Source: JALZVT01 sp039029135 (GTDB lineage Bacteria; Pseudomonadota; Gammaproteobacteria; Pseudomonadales; Azotimanducaceae). From it: a stretch of DNA of 43,254 bases. Location: positions 1 through 43,254 of the forward strand of contig JBCCGT010000035.1 in assembly GCA_039029135.1 (NCBI GenBank), in the 5' to 3' direction. Positions 8,194 to 17,600 of this stretch are shown in pieces; position 1 is the stretch's first letter; every line of letters begins with the position of its first letter. The notes under the pieces are model-generated. The model made no database searches and was not told the origin of the DNA. It saw nothing but the letters and a program-made list of their open reading frames with translations. A program made the position numbers and the translations under genes.

Positions 8194-10233
8194 ATGAGTC
8201 ACATCACCGCGCACCCGCTGCGCCTCGCCCGCACCATCTGTATCGGCCTGCTCAGCGGTTTCTTGACCCTGGGATGCGGCGGCGGCGGTGGCAGCGGTCC
8301 GGGTGGTGCGCCCCAGCCCACCGTCAGCGCGGGCAATGACCGCGGCGTCATCGAGGGCACGAGCGTGACGCTGAACGCGAGCGCGAGCGGCGGCAGCGGC
8401 GATCTGACGTTGCAGTGGGAGCAGACCGCGGGGCCCGCCGTCGCGTCTGTCGAAGGCGGCGATGGCAGTCTCACCCTCACCGCGCCGGCCTTCACGCCGG
8501 GTGCTCTGAGCGACAACGAACTGAGCTTTCGCGTTCGCGCAACCGACTCGCGCGGCGGCAGCGCGACGGACGCCGTCACCGTGAGCATCACGCCGCGGCT
8601 CGCATCCCTAACGGCGGAGGCCGGCTTCGCCTACTCCACCCCGCTGACGCTGGACGACGACTTCGACTATCTCGAATTGACGATCGGCCCCGGCACCCGG
8701 TTTGAGGTCACGCTGCGAACGCTCGACGGCGCGGCCAGCGCAAGCCTGGCCGCGTTTACCGCGGCGGATTTCGTCACCGAGACGCTGGGCGACACGCGCA
8801 TCGAGCGCGGCGGCAATCCAGTCATCACGGTTGCCGAGGACGCCCCACGGACCCTGTATTTTCGCGTCGGTGGCGCGCCGGGCACGCGCTATACACTGAC
8901 GGGCATTCGCACCAGCGAGCTGACCGAAGCCGGTTTTCCGATCGACGCACCCAGCCCGGGACAGGTCGCCCTGGCGGTTGTCCCCGAGCCGGGCGGTCGG
9001 GCCATCGGCGTCGCCAACATCGACGCCGACGATGAACTCGAGATCGTCTTCACCGCGGGCGCTGCGCTGCTCGCGGTGAATCACGATGGCAGCACGGTGC
9101 CCGGCTGGCCAATCGACAGCGGCGGGGACGCGCCGCTCATCACGCTGGCCAACATGGATAGCGATCCCGAGGCCGAGATCGCGGTGGCCCACGCCGGGGG
9201 CGACTGCGCCAGCCCGCGCTCGCTGCTGAATGGCGATGGCAGCGCCGTCAGCGGCTGGCCGATCAGCGGCTGCCCGGCAACCGCTCCGCCCACGGCTACC
9301 GAGATCGGCGGCAGCGCGGCCCTGTTCTTCGCCGACGCGGCGGGCTTCACGCGCAGCGGGACGGCGCTTGGCAACTGGACGATTGAGCAGCCCGGCTTCG
9401 GCCAGCCGGCGATCGCGGATATCGACGGCGACGACGCGCTGGATCTCGCGTTTTCGCAGGACACGGACCTCAACGACCTGTCCGCCTTCGACGCCAGCGG
9501 CACCGCGCTGCCGGGCTACCCGATCCAGGAGGCGGCCCGCGGCGATCCCGAGGCCCGCCGGCTCGGGCTGCTCGGCCTACCCGACTTCGATCTGGACGGC
9601 GCACACGAGCTCATCCGCATTCGTCGCATCGCACGCAGCCGCGGCGACACGCTGCTGGTCGAGCTGTACGACTCGAACGCGGCGCGGCTATGGCGCTTCG
9701 AAACCGACAGCGCGACGACCGGCGCGATCGTCCCCGCCTTCGGCGACCTGAACGGCGACGGCAACCCCGAACTCGTGCTGCAGACCGATACGGAGCTGTA
9801 CGCGATCGAGCGCAGCATGGCGCTGCTCGACGGCTTTCCGGTAGCCCTGGTCGCCGACGGCGAGGCCCCAGGCACGGGCGCGTCGGCGCCGCTGATTGCA
9901 GACGTCACGGGCGACGGCAAAACGAACATCGTCGTTGCCCTGCCCGGCGCGCTGAAGATTGTTGACGCCAGCGGCACCGTCGCCACGACCCTGCCCTTTC
10001 AGGACAACAGCATCATGCCGGCCGTGGCCGACATCGACCTCGACGGCCGCAACGAGATCGTTGCGGCGATCACGCCGCTGCACGCAGCACCGGGCGAACC
10101 GGTGGCGACCCTGTGGGTGTTCGATCTGGGCGGCGCAGACCACGGCGCCGTGCAGTGGGGACAGCTCGGCGGCGATGGCAGGCATCAGTACCGCTTCCCG
10201 TTCGCGGACGACGATAGCGGAGCACCGCTGTAG
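8194..10233 (+). CDS. Exported lipoprotein with PKD-like domain and FG-GAP/VCBS repeats
   Basis: Predicted surface or periplasmic lipoprotein of 679 residues; function unknown. The signal peptide (about 1-27) ends LTLGC, an imperfect lipobox, followed by a glycine-rich linker. Residues of about 45-130 form a PKD/Ig-like beta domain (SAGNDRGVIEGTSVTLNAS), then comes a second beta domain, and from about 250 to the end there are repeats of the integrin-like FG-GAP type with Ca-binding motifs such as ADIDGDDALD, GDLNGDGNPE and ADIDLDGRNE. These suggest an adhesion or binding role on a beta-propeller. The start ATG at 8194 has GGAGGG six bases upstream. It precedes selA by 39 bases, but a functional link is doubtful. 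Confidence 0.75.
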   Translation: MSHITAHPLRLARTICIGLLSGFLTLGCGGGGGSGPGGAPQPTVSAGNDRGVIEGTSVTLNASASGGSGDLTLQWEQTAGPAVASVEGGDGSLTLTAPAFTPGALSDNELSFRVRATDSRGGSATDAVTVSITPRLASLTAEAGFAYSTPLTLDDDFDYLELTIGPGTRFEVTLRTLDGAASASLAAFTAADFVTETLGDTRIERGGNPVITVAEDAPRTLYFRVGGAPGTRYTLTGIRTSELTEAGFPIDAPSPGQVALAVVPEPGGRAIGVANIDADDELEIVFTAGAALLAVNHDGSTVPGWPIDSGGDAPLITLANMDSDPEAEIAVAHAGGDCASPRSLLNGDGSAVSGWPISGCPATAPPTATEIGGSAALFFADAAGFTRSGTALGNWTIEQPGFGQPAIADIDGDDALDLAFSQDTDLNDLSAFDASGTALPGYPIQEAARGDPEARRLGLLGLPDFDLDGAHELIRIRRIARSRGDTLLVELYDSNAARLWRFETDSATTGAIVPAFGDLNGDGNPELVLQTDTELYAIERSMALLDGFPVALVADGEAPGTGASAPLIADVTGDGKTNIVVALPGALKIVDASGTVATTLPFQDNSIMPAVADIDLDGRNEIVAAITPLHAAPGEPVATLWVFDLGGADHGAVQWGQLGGDGRHQYRFPFADDDSGAPL

Positions 10234-10258
10234 GCGGTCGGCAAGCTGACGGACCGGC

Positions 10259-10272
10259 GGTACACTGACCCC
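10259..10272 (+). promoter_or_regulatory. Possible selA promoter -10 box for a leaderless transcript
   Basis: GGTACACT at 10259-10266 ends six bases before the selA ATG, which has no Shine-Dalgarno sequence. If TACACT is a -10 box, transcription would begin at or next to the A of the start codon. A weak -35 candidate, TCGGCA, lies 17 bases upstream. The same octamer GGTACACT sits at the matching position before the tRNA-Sec gene. Confidence 0.4.
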
Positions 10273-11643
10273 ATGCTGCCGCTTCGCCAACTGCCCGCCA
10301 TCGACAAGCTGCTGCGCGCGCCAGAGCTCGCGGCACCGATCGCGACTCTGGGCGTCGCGAGCGCGACCGAGACGCTGCGCGACTGGCAGGCACAGTGGCG
10401 CAGCGAGGGTGGTGCGCCCGAATGGGCCGGCAGCCCGGCCGGCTACGCGGATGCGTTGACCCGCCGGGCCCGCCAGGCTGACTACCGCCGCGTCTTCAAC
10501 ATGACGGGCACACTCATTCATACCAATCTGGGGCGCGCGCCGCTGGCGCGGGAGGCGCTTGCCCGCACGGTCGAGAAAACCGCGGCCAACCTTAATCTGG
10601 AGTTCGATCTAACAACCGGCAAGCGCGGCTCCCGCGACGCCCCGGTCGCGCAGCGGTTGGCCGCCCTGACCGGCGCCGAGGCCGCAACCGTTGTGAACAA
10701 CAACGCGGCCGCGGTCCTGCTGGTGCTGAACACCTTTGCCCAGAATCGCGAGGTCCCCGTCTCGCGCGGCGAGCTGATCGAGATCGGCGGCAGCTTTCGC
10801 CTGCCGGAGCTGATGGAGCGCGCCAACTGTCGCCTGCGCGAGGTCGGCACCACCAATCGCACGCGCGTCGGCGACTTTGCGCGGGCAGTGTGCGCCGACA
10901 CGGGCCTGCTGATGAAGGTCCATCCCAGCAACTACGCGATCGAGGGGTTCACCGAAGCCCCGAGCAACCGCGAGCTGGCCGATCTTGCCGCCGAGAGCGG
11001 CGTGCCCTACTGCGTGGACCTGGGCAGCGGCACCCTGGTGGACCTCGCCGACTTCGGTTTGCCGCACGAACCCATGCCGCAGGAGGCGCTGCGCCAGGGC
11101 GCGGATCTCGTGACCTTTTCCGGTGACAAGCTGCTCGGCGGCGTGCAGTCCGGCCTGATCGTGGGCAAGCGCGAGCTGATCGCGGCGCTCAACGACAACC
11201 CGCTGAAGCGCGCGCTGCGCTGCGACAAGCTGACGCTCGTGCTGCTGGCAGAGACGTTGAAGCTCTACGAGAACGATGCCGATCTCGTCGCGAACCTGCC
11301 GCTGTTGGCCAACATGACCCGGTCCCTCGAGGAACTGCGGGCGCGCGGCGCCGAAGTCGCGGCCGTCCTCGCCCCGAAACTAACCGGCTTCGCGATCGAC
11401 GTGGTCGACAGCGACTGCCAGATCGGCAGCGGCGCGCTGCCGGACAAGCGCGTGCCGAGCGTGGCCGTGCGCATCGATCATCCGGACGACGGTGCGCTGC
11501 GCGACCTGCTCGCGCGGCTGCGCGGCCTCGCCGCACCGGTCGTCGGTCGACTCACCGGCGGCGCCGCGTATCTCGATCTGCGCTCAATCGACGACTGGCC
11601 GGGCCTGCAGGCCACGCTGCAAGAGCTGGAGGCCGCCGCTTGA
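10273..11643 (+). CDS. selA: L-seryl-tRNA(Sec) selenium transferase SelA
   Basis: PLP enzyme that converts Ser-tRNA(Sec) to Sec-tRNA(Sec) with selenophosphate, in the cytosol. 456 residues, the usual length. Signatures include FNMTGTLIHTNLGRAPL, the VVNNNAAAVLLVL helix, GSFRLPELM, HPSNYAIEGFTE and the PLP-binding Lys286 in TFSGDKLLGGVQSG. It overlaps selB by four bases (TTGA), so the two are translationally coupled, and the tRNA-Sec gene follows. selD is not in the window. Confidence 0.96.
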   Translation: MLPLRQLPAIDKLLRAPELAAPIATLGVASATETLRDWQAQWRSEGGAPEWAGSPAGYADALTRRARQADYRRVFNMTGTLIHTNLGRAPLAREALARTVEKTAANLNLEFDLTTGKRGSRDAPVAQRLAALTGAEAATVVNNNAAAVLLVLNTFAQNREVPVSRGELIEIGGSFRLPELMERANCRLREVGTTNRTRVGDFARAVCADTGLLMKVHPSNYAIEGFTEAPSNRELADLAAESGVPYCVDLGSGTLVDLADFGLPHEPMPQEALRQGADLVTFSGDKLLGGVQSGLIVGKRELIAALNDNPLKRALRCDKLTLVLLAETLKLYENDADLVANLPLLANMTRSLEELRARGAEVAAVLAPKLTGFAIDVVDSDCQIGSGALPDKRVPSVAVRIDHPDDGALRDLLARLRGLAAPVVGRLTGGAAYLDLRSIDDWPGLQATLQELEAAA

Positions 11644-13496
11644 TCGTCACCCTGGCCGGTCACGTCGATCACGGCAAGTCGGCGCTAGTGCACGCGCTGA
11701 CCGGGGTCAGGACGGATCGGCTGGAAGAGGAACAGCGCCGCGGCCTGACGCTCGACCTTGGCTTCGCCTACGCGGATCTCGACGGCCAGCGCATGGGCTT
11801 CGTCGACGTGCCGGGCCACCACCGCTTCATTCACAACATGGTCGCAGGCGTCGCCCGGCGCCAGTTCGCGCTGTTGGTCGTCGCCGCCGACGACGGCGTG
11901 ATGCCGCAAACCCGCGAGCATCTGGACATCCTGCAAACGCTGGCGCTCGAGCGCGGCTGCATCGCCATCAACAAGACGGATCTGGTAGCGCCCGAGCGGG
12001 TCGAGGCCGTCCGCCAGGAAGTCAGCGAGCTCTGCGCCCGCTCCTTTCTCGCCGACGCGCCGATATTCGCGGGCACGGCGCTGCAGCCGGACAGCCTGAC
12101 CCCACTGAAAGCGCATCTGCGCGCCGCCGCGGCGGCGAGTGCAGGCGAGCGCGACAGCGAGCCCTTTCGGCTGGCGATCGATCGCAGCTTCACGCTCAGC
12201 GGAGCCGGCTGCGTCGCCACCGGCACCGTGCACGGTGGCCACGTCGAGCGCGGCGCCGAACTTGTGCTGTCGACGACGGGCGAGGCGGTGCGGGTGCGCG
12301 ACCTGCGAGTGCAGGACGAAAGCGCCGACCACGCCGTCGCCGGCGATCGCGCCGCCATCAACTTGGCCGGCATCGATCATCAGCGCGTAACGCGCGGCGC
12401 GTGGCTCGTCGCACCGGAGGCGCTGAATACGCCGCAGAGTCTGGTGATCGAGGCGCGGCTGCTGCCCGATGCCCGGCTGAAGTCTTACGGCAACGTTCAC
12501 GTCCATCTGGCAACGGCGCACAGCCTCGCCCGCGCCGCGCGCCTGCAGGACAACGCCGACGGCACGACCCTGATCGAGCTGTTGCTGGAGACTCCGCTGC
12601 AGGCCAAGTGGGGCGACCGGGTCGTGATTCGCGACTACGCCCGTGCCGCCACGCTAGGCGGGGGTCCCGTGATCTACGCGGGCGCGCCCGCCCGACGACG
12701 CAAGACGCCGGAGCGGCTGGCGCAGCTCGCCTGCTATCGACACCCCGAGCCGCAGGCCGGACTCGAGGCGCTGCTGGCCCTGGGACCGGTCGCGCCCGCG
12801 GACTGGCGCGCGAGCTATCTGCTGAGCGCGGAACAGGCGCGCGACATCGAAGCGGCGCTTGGCACCACCGCGCTCACCACCGCGCCGGAGCTGGTAACGC
12901 GCGAGGCCGATCTGGCGGCATGCACCCGCGACGTGCGCGCCGCGGTCGAACAGGCGCCGAACAGCGATCCGCCGGGCCTGACGCTGACGGAACTCGCGAG
13001 CGCGCTGGCGCACCCGAGGGCGCTGATCAAGGCAGCCGCGCACGGTCTGGTGCAATCACGGACAATCAGCAACGCGCGCGGCCGCTACCAGTCGAGCGCG
13101 GCGGCGAGCGCGATCAGCCCACAGCTCAAAAACCTCCTGCAGCGCTGCACGCCGTTGCTCGACACGCAGCACCCGGCGAGCGTCGGCGATCTGAGCAAGA
13201 AGCTCGGCCTGCCGCTCGGGCCGCTGACCAAGGCGCTGGCGGAGCTGAGCAAGCTGCGCCAGCTCGTGCGCATCAACGACAAGCGCTTCGCGCTGCGCAG
13301 CCAGATCACGGCCTGGGCGGATCTCGCGGACGCGCTGGCGAAGACCGCGCCCTTCACGGTGAAAGAGTTTCGCGACCGCAGCGGACTCGGCCGCAACATG
13401 AGCATCGACGTGCTCGAGTTCTTCGATGGCAAGGGCTATACCCGACGCAGCGGCGACACCCGCAGCGTGGTGGGCGAGCGCGAACGGCTGGGTTGA
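11640..13496 (+). CDS. selB: Selenocysteine-specific elongation factor SelB
   Basis: GTPase that carries Sec-tRNA(Sec) to the ribosome and reads the SECIS hairpin at UGA codons. 618 residues. GTPase motifs are clear: GHVDHGKS (G1), DVPGHHRF (G3) and NKTD (G4). EF-Tu-like domains 2 and 3 follow, and the C-terminal 200 residues or so form the winged-helix repeats that bind SECIS RNA. The start is a TTG at 11640, overlapping the selA stop. A TTG start plus coupling keeps the level tied to SelA. Confidence 0.95.
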   Translation: MIVTLAGHVDHGKSALVHALTGVRTDRLEEEQRRGLTLDLGFAYADLDGQRMGFVDVPGHHRFIHNMVAGVARRQFALLVVAADDGVMPQTREHLDILQTLALERGCIAINKTDLVAPERVEAVRQEVSELCARSFLADAPIFAGTALQPDSLTPLKAHLRAAAAASAGERDSEPFRLAIDRSFTLSGAGCVATGTVHGGHVERGAELVLSTTGEAVRVRDLRVQDESADHAVAGDRAAINLAGIDHQRVTRGAWLVAPEALNTPQSLVIEARLLPDARLKSYGNVHVHLATAHSLARAARLQDNADGTTLIELLLETPLQAKWGDRVVIRDYARAATLGGGPVIYAGAPARRRKTPERLAQLACYRHPEPQAGLEALLALGPVAPADWRASYLLSAEQARDIEAALGTTALTTAPELVTREADLAACTRDVRAAVEQAPNSDPPGLTLTELASALAHPRALIKAAAHGLVQSRTISNARGRYQSSAAASAISPQLKNLLQRCTPLLDTQHPASVGDLSKKLGLPLGPLTKALAELSKLRQLVRINDKRFALRSQITAWADLADALAKTAPFTVKEFRDRSGLGRNMSIDVLEFFDGKGYTRRSGDTRSVVGERERLG

Positions 13497-13548
13497 TCGA
13501 CGCAATGCGTCAGCGCGCGGACGCACGCTTCATGCGCGAGCGCCCTGA

Positions 13549-13563
13549 GGTACACTCGACGAC
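13549..13563 (+). promoter_or_regulatory. Possible selC promoter -10 box
   Basis: GGTACACT at 13549-13556 ends seven bases before the first base of the tRNA-Sec gene. The spacing would place the transcription start at the mature 5' end. No strong -35 hexamer is visible (TTCATG at 13529-13534 is the best). Confidence 0.4.
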
Positions 13564-13656
13564 GGAAGAGTATCGTCCCCGGTGGGGCGCGCGGCCTTCA
13601 AAGCCGTTGGGGTGCGACTACGTGCCTGGTGGGTTCGACTCCTGCCTCTTCCGCCA
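13564..13656 (+). tRNA. selC: tRNA-Sec (anticodon TCA)
   Basis: Selenocysteine tRNA of 93 bases with encoded CCA (13654-13656) and discriminator G (13653). The acceptor arm is GGAAGAG (13564-13570) with CTCTTCC (13646-13652). The anticodon loop CTTCAAA (13596-13602) carries TCA at 13598-13600. There is a long D stem with a tiny loop (CCCC-GGT-GGGG), a long variable arm and the T loop TTCGACT (13634-13640). The T stem is five pairs, GTGGG with CCTGC. Oddly, the acceptor has seven clear pairs: the eighth position would be T13571 opposite C13645, and a base expected between T stem and acceptor is missing compared with E. coli selC. Location right after selAB confirms the identity. Confidence 0.95.
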
Positions 13657-13676
13657 AACGGCTCGCCACCCGCCAG

Positions 13677-13702
13677 ATCTATCCGCCACATCTATCCGCC
13701 AC
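13677..13702 (+). repeat. Tandem 13-bp repeat downstream of selC
   Basis: ATCTATCCGCCAC occurs twice back to back (13677-13689, 13690-13702). The TCCGCCA core also matches the 3' end of the tRNA (13650-13656). The rest of the gap before the next gene has nothing else recognisable. Confidence 0.7.
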
Positions 13703-13736
13703 ATAAAAGCACAGCACCAACACACGCTAGCGCCGG

Positions 13737-14549
13737 CTAGGTCCTCGCAAGATAAGGCGCTTCGCCGACAACCGTCGCACGATAGCCGCGCCTGACCTCC
13801 GGAAAATAGTCGAACGCCGCATGATGCTGGACCACCCGGTTGTCCCAGAACACGACCGTGTCAGGCGCCCACTGCACACGACAATGAATCCGAACCGAAT
13901 AGGCGACGTGGTCATACAGCATGGACAACAGGCGCCTGCTTTCCAGCGCGCTGAGCTCCTGGATCTTGCCCACAAAGCCCGCGTTGACATACAAGGCATT
14001 GCGGCCCGTCAGCGGGTGCGTGCGCACGACGGGATGTACCGCCGACGGCAGTTCGTCGAGCGTCTTCGCGCCGCTCAGATACAGGTAGTGCCCTTTGGGA
14101 TCGTGTCGCGCGGTCAGTCCCCGCAAAAAAGCCTGCATCGGCGGTGACAGGATCTCGTATGCCTGACACATATCGGCAAACAGCGTATCCCCACCGCTGG
14201 CCGGAACCACCTCCATGCGCAGCATCGACAGGCCCGGCGGTATGGCTTCGCTCGAGACGTCCGAATGCCAGCCCTCGCCGGCGACTCGCTTGGACTGGGG
14301 GCCGGCCTCGATCAGGATCAACCCGTCTGGAACCTCGGGACGGGTATGTGGAGAGGCCATCAGCGTTCCGAGTCGGCTGGCGAACGCCACCTGGGCGTGG
14401 GCGTCCATGCGCTGTTCCCGTGCGACGACGACTCCCCGTTCGGCCGCCAACTGCTTGAGCGCGTCGATGTCGGCAGCAGAGAAATCGACTAGCCGCGAGT
14501 CTCCGGTAAGCTCCGCCCCGAACCTTGGTGTGATGCAGCTGTATTGCAT
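13737..14549 (-). CDS. TauD/TfdA-family Fe(II)/2-oxoglutarate dioxygenase
   Basis: Predicted cytosolic dioxygenase using 2-oxoglutarate and Fe(II) to hydroxylate a small substrate, as taurine or 2,4-D dioxygenases do. 270 residues. The iron triad is visible: His-x-Asp in GWHSDVSSE (about 93-98) and the distal His in VVQHHAAFDYFP. The 2-oxoglutarate-binding Arg is in RRGYRATV. HPLTGRNALYVN is a family hallmark. The substrate is not predictable: no sulfonate transport or regulator genes are adjacent. It is convergent with the selenocysteine locus. Confidence 0.88.
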   Translation of the reverse strand: MQYSCITPRFGAELTGDSRLVDFSAADIDALKQLAAERGVVVAREQRMDAHAQVAFASRLGTLMASPHTRPEVPDGLILIEAGPQSKRVAGEGWHSDVSSEAIPPGLSMLRMEVVPASGGDTLFADMCQAYEILSPPMQAFLRGLTARHDPKGHYLYLSGAKTLDELPSAVHPVVRTHPLTGRNALYVNAGFVGKIQELSALESRRLLSMLYDHVAYSVRIHCRVQWAPDTVVFWDNRVVQHHAAFDYFPEVRRGYRATVVGEAPYLART

Positions 14550-14610
14550 GGGTTGATCTGACCGCTCCCATGGGTGCCAAAAGGATACCAGTCAGGTCGC
14601 GGCCACAGCC

Positions 14611-17600
14611 TCAAAACGGGGCAGCCGCGCCTTCGTCGACGCTCGGGATCGGCTTGGCTTCCAGCGGCGCGACGGACTCTTCCAGCAGCTTTTTGGTGAG
14701 GTGATCAACCGCCTGCTCGAGCTGCCGATCGCGGCCTTCGAACGTCTCGTGCGGCAGGTTGATGACCTCGATGTCGGGCGTCACGCCCTCCCCCTCGACC
14801 AGCCAGTCGCCGGCCATGTTGAACTGGGCGAACTCCGCGATCCGCACCACGCCCCGATCGGTTAGACGATTGCGGCCCGTCAGCCAGATGCCAGCGCCGG
14901 CGGTGCGCTCGCCGATCAGTTGGCCGAGTCCGAGGGCCTTGAATCCGGCCGCCACCGTCTCCCCGTCGCTGTAGCTGCGGGCATCGATCAGCATTACCAG
15001 CGGACCGCGAAAGGCGCGCTGCATGTTCACGCTGCCATAGGCCTTGTTCGAGGTGCTGCTGGTCCAGAATGCCCACGCCTTACGCGACAGCTCGTTCAAC
15101 ACCCAGGAATCGATGTTGCCGCCGAAGTTGCTGCGCGCGTCGAAGATGATGGCGTCCCGTTGGGTCTCGGCGAAGTATTCGCGCGCGAAGTCGGCGATGT
15201 CCCGGCCGCCCATGGCATAGAGGTGCAGGTAACCCACACGATTGTCGCTCGCCTGGGCCACGGCGGCGCGCTTCGTCTGCTCCCAATCGCGATAGCGGAC
15301 CCAACTCAGCCGGGCTGCGGACATCGGCTTCACCAGCACCTGTCGCTGCGCGGACCGTCCTCTCTTAACGCTCAGCTCCACAACCTGATCGGCCTTGTTG
15401 CTGAGCGCCAAGGCGAGCGATGCCCGGTCGCGCACCGGCCGTCGATTGACCGCGGTGATCAGGTCGCCGACTCGAATATCGGCGTGCAGCGCGGCGAGCG
15501 GCACACGCTCTTCGGGCAAGTCGGGATCGCCCTGATAGATGCGGGTGATCTTCAGGCCCCCGCGGGTCGGTTCATAGGTGCCGCCAAGCGCCCCCGCGCT
15601 GGGCTGCTGCTCGTCTTCGTCGAAATCCCCGCCGCGCACCTGCGAGTGCAGGATCCCGAGCTCGCCAGCCATTTCCCCCAACAGGTCGCTAAGCTCGTCG
15701 CGGTGCGTGACGCGAGCCACCAGCGGGCGGTACTTGTCGCGCACCGCGACCCAATCGAGGCCGCGCATGCCCTTGTCGAAAGAGAAGTCGCGATGCATGC
15801 GCCAAGCATCATCGAACATCTGCAGCCATTCGTCTTCGCGATCGACGGGCAGCGCCCAGCCGCTGACGTTTACGGCGAGCCTGGCACGTTCGTCGGCGTC
15901 GTCGGGCGCCTTGGCCGCCGCGGGAACGACGGAGGTTTCGGTGTCGGTGCGGTACATGAGTTGGGTACCGTCCGCGGATGTCTCGACGTGCAGCGCACTG
16001 GCGGCGAACGTCTCCAGCTTCGCCCGCGCGTCGATGCCGACGCTCTTGAGCTGCGCATGCTCGGCCTGCAGGGGTTGGTCGAGCAGATAGAGAAAGTCCT
16101 CGCCGACCGCCAGCGCCCGGTAGTTGCCCGGCTCGACGGGCACTTCGTACAGCCGCTGCGCAAGCGAATCCAGGTCAATCTCTACGGGCTCGGCGCTGTC
16201 GTTATCTTCGTCTTCGTCGTCGTCTTTGGCATCGAGAGCGGCCTCCGCGGCGGGCTCGCGCAGCTCTTCGGCCAGAAACGGGAACTCGGCATCGCGCGTC
16301 AGCGCCAGCGCATAGACCTTGGTGCGCCGATCGAACATCGGACCCATGTTGCGATCGCCCCAGGGCGACGAGGGCGAAGCCTGAAAGTGACGATCCGAGA
16401 GGAAGTACAGCCAGTCACCGTCTTTCGAAAATCGCGGCGCATAGGACAGGAACCGGCGGCTGGTCACCGTGACGCTGCGACCAGTGTCGCCGTCATACAG
16501 CCTGAGCTGCTGCGTGTCGCCTGTCCCGGCTTTCGAGTACGCGAGCCACCGACTGTCCGCCGACCACGTCAGGTCATAGACGTCGTCGCCGGCCGGCATC
16601 TCGTCGATCTGCGTCGCCCGGAGTTTGCCGATCTGCGTGACGTGCAACCGCCCAAGATGATCAGAGTAGGCGAGCGACGACTCGTCCGGTGCCACCGCGT
16701 AGCGCCACAGGCGTGTCGCCTGCGCGCGGGTTAGCCGCTCGCTGCGGTCGCTGCCGTCCGCCGCAAACCTGTGGATCTGCTCCGCCTCATCGACCCCGAC
16801 AATGGCGTAGACCCAGTCGCCACTGTGCCCGAAGGTGGCCTGTCGAGCGCGCGCGTGATTGCCCATCGGTATCGCATAGCGTCGGCGTTTGTGAATTCCT
16901 GCGACCGCGATCTGGCCGCGCGCGCTGATCGCAACGCGATCCCCGGCGGGTGCCAGTGAAACGCCCGCGACGTACTCCTCAGGTTCGCGCACCCACGCGA
17001 GTCGCCTGTCGTCGTAGTCCGTCAACAGCGCGAGCTCGATCTTCTCGTTGGCGCCGCTGGCGACGTCGTAGCGGTAGAGGTCGGCGCCGCGCTGATAGAC
17101 GATCGTGCTGCCGTCCGCATCCGGGTGACGCACGTGCCACCCGTCGCCGGAAGTCAGCTGGCCGGCCGCCTGCGAGTGCAGTTGGAAATAGCCTGATTCA
17201 TCGGAAAGAAAATACAGCCCACCGTCCGCGAGCCACATCGGATCGGACAGATTGGCTTTCGTGTTGGGCAGCAGCCGCTCCGCCTCGGTCGCGCGTCGAT
17301 CGAACTGCCACAGCTGCGCCATCGCGCCGCCGCGATAGCGGCGCGCGTGGTCGCCGGTACGATGCAGTCCATAGCGGGTGAAGTAGCGCCGACCCTGCGC
17401 CCCCTCTGCGGCCTGGTTCGCATCGGCGAGCGGCCAGGTTTCCAGCGCACCCGTGTCGGGATCGACGGCCTTGATGAGCGTGCTGCTGGCCAGGCCGTCG
17501 ACGGCGCCGCTGACGAATAGAATCTGGTCCTGCGCGGTCCAACCGGCAACGCCGCTGACGCGCTCGTGATAGGTCAGTCGCTTGGGCGCGCCGCCGGCGA

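Noticed and set aside
11492..13795. 767-codon plus-strand frame across selB and the tRNA gene
   Set aside because: Runs out of frame through selB and through tRNA-Sec; extremely Arg/Ala-rich.
14920..16734. 604-codon plus-strand frame within the protease gene
   Set aside because: Complement-strand shadow of the tricorn-like gene; no domain recognised.
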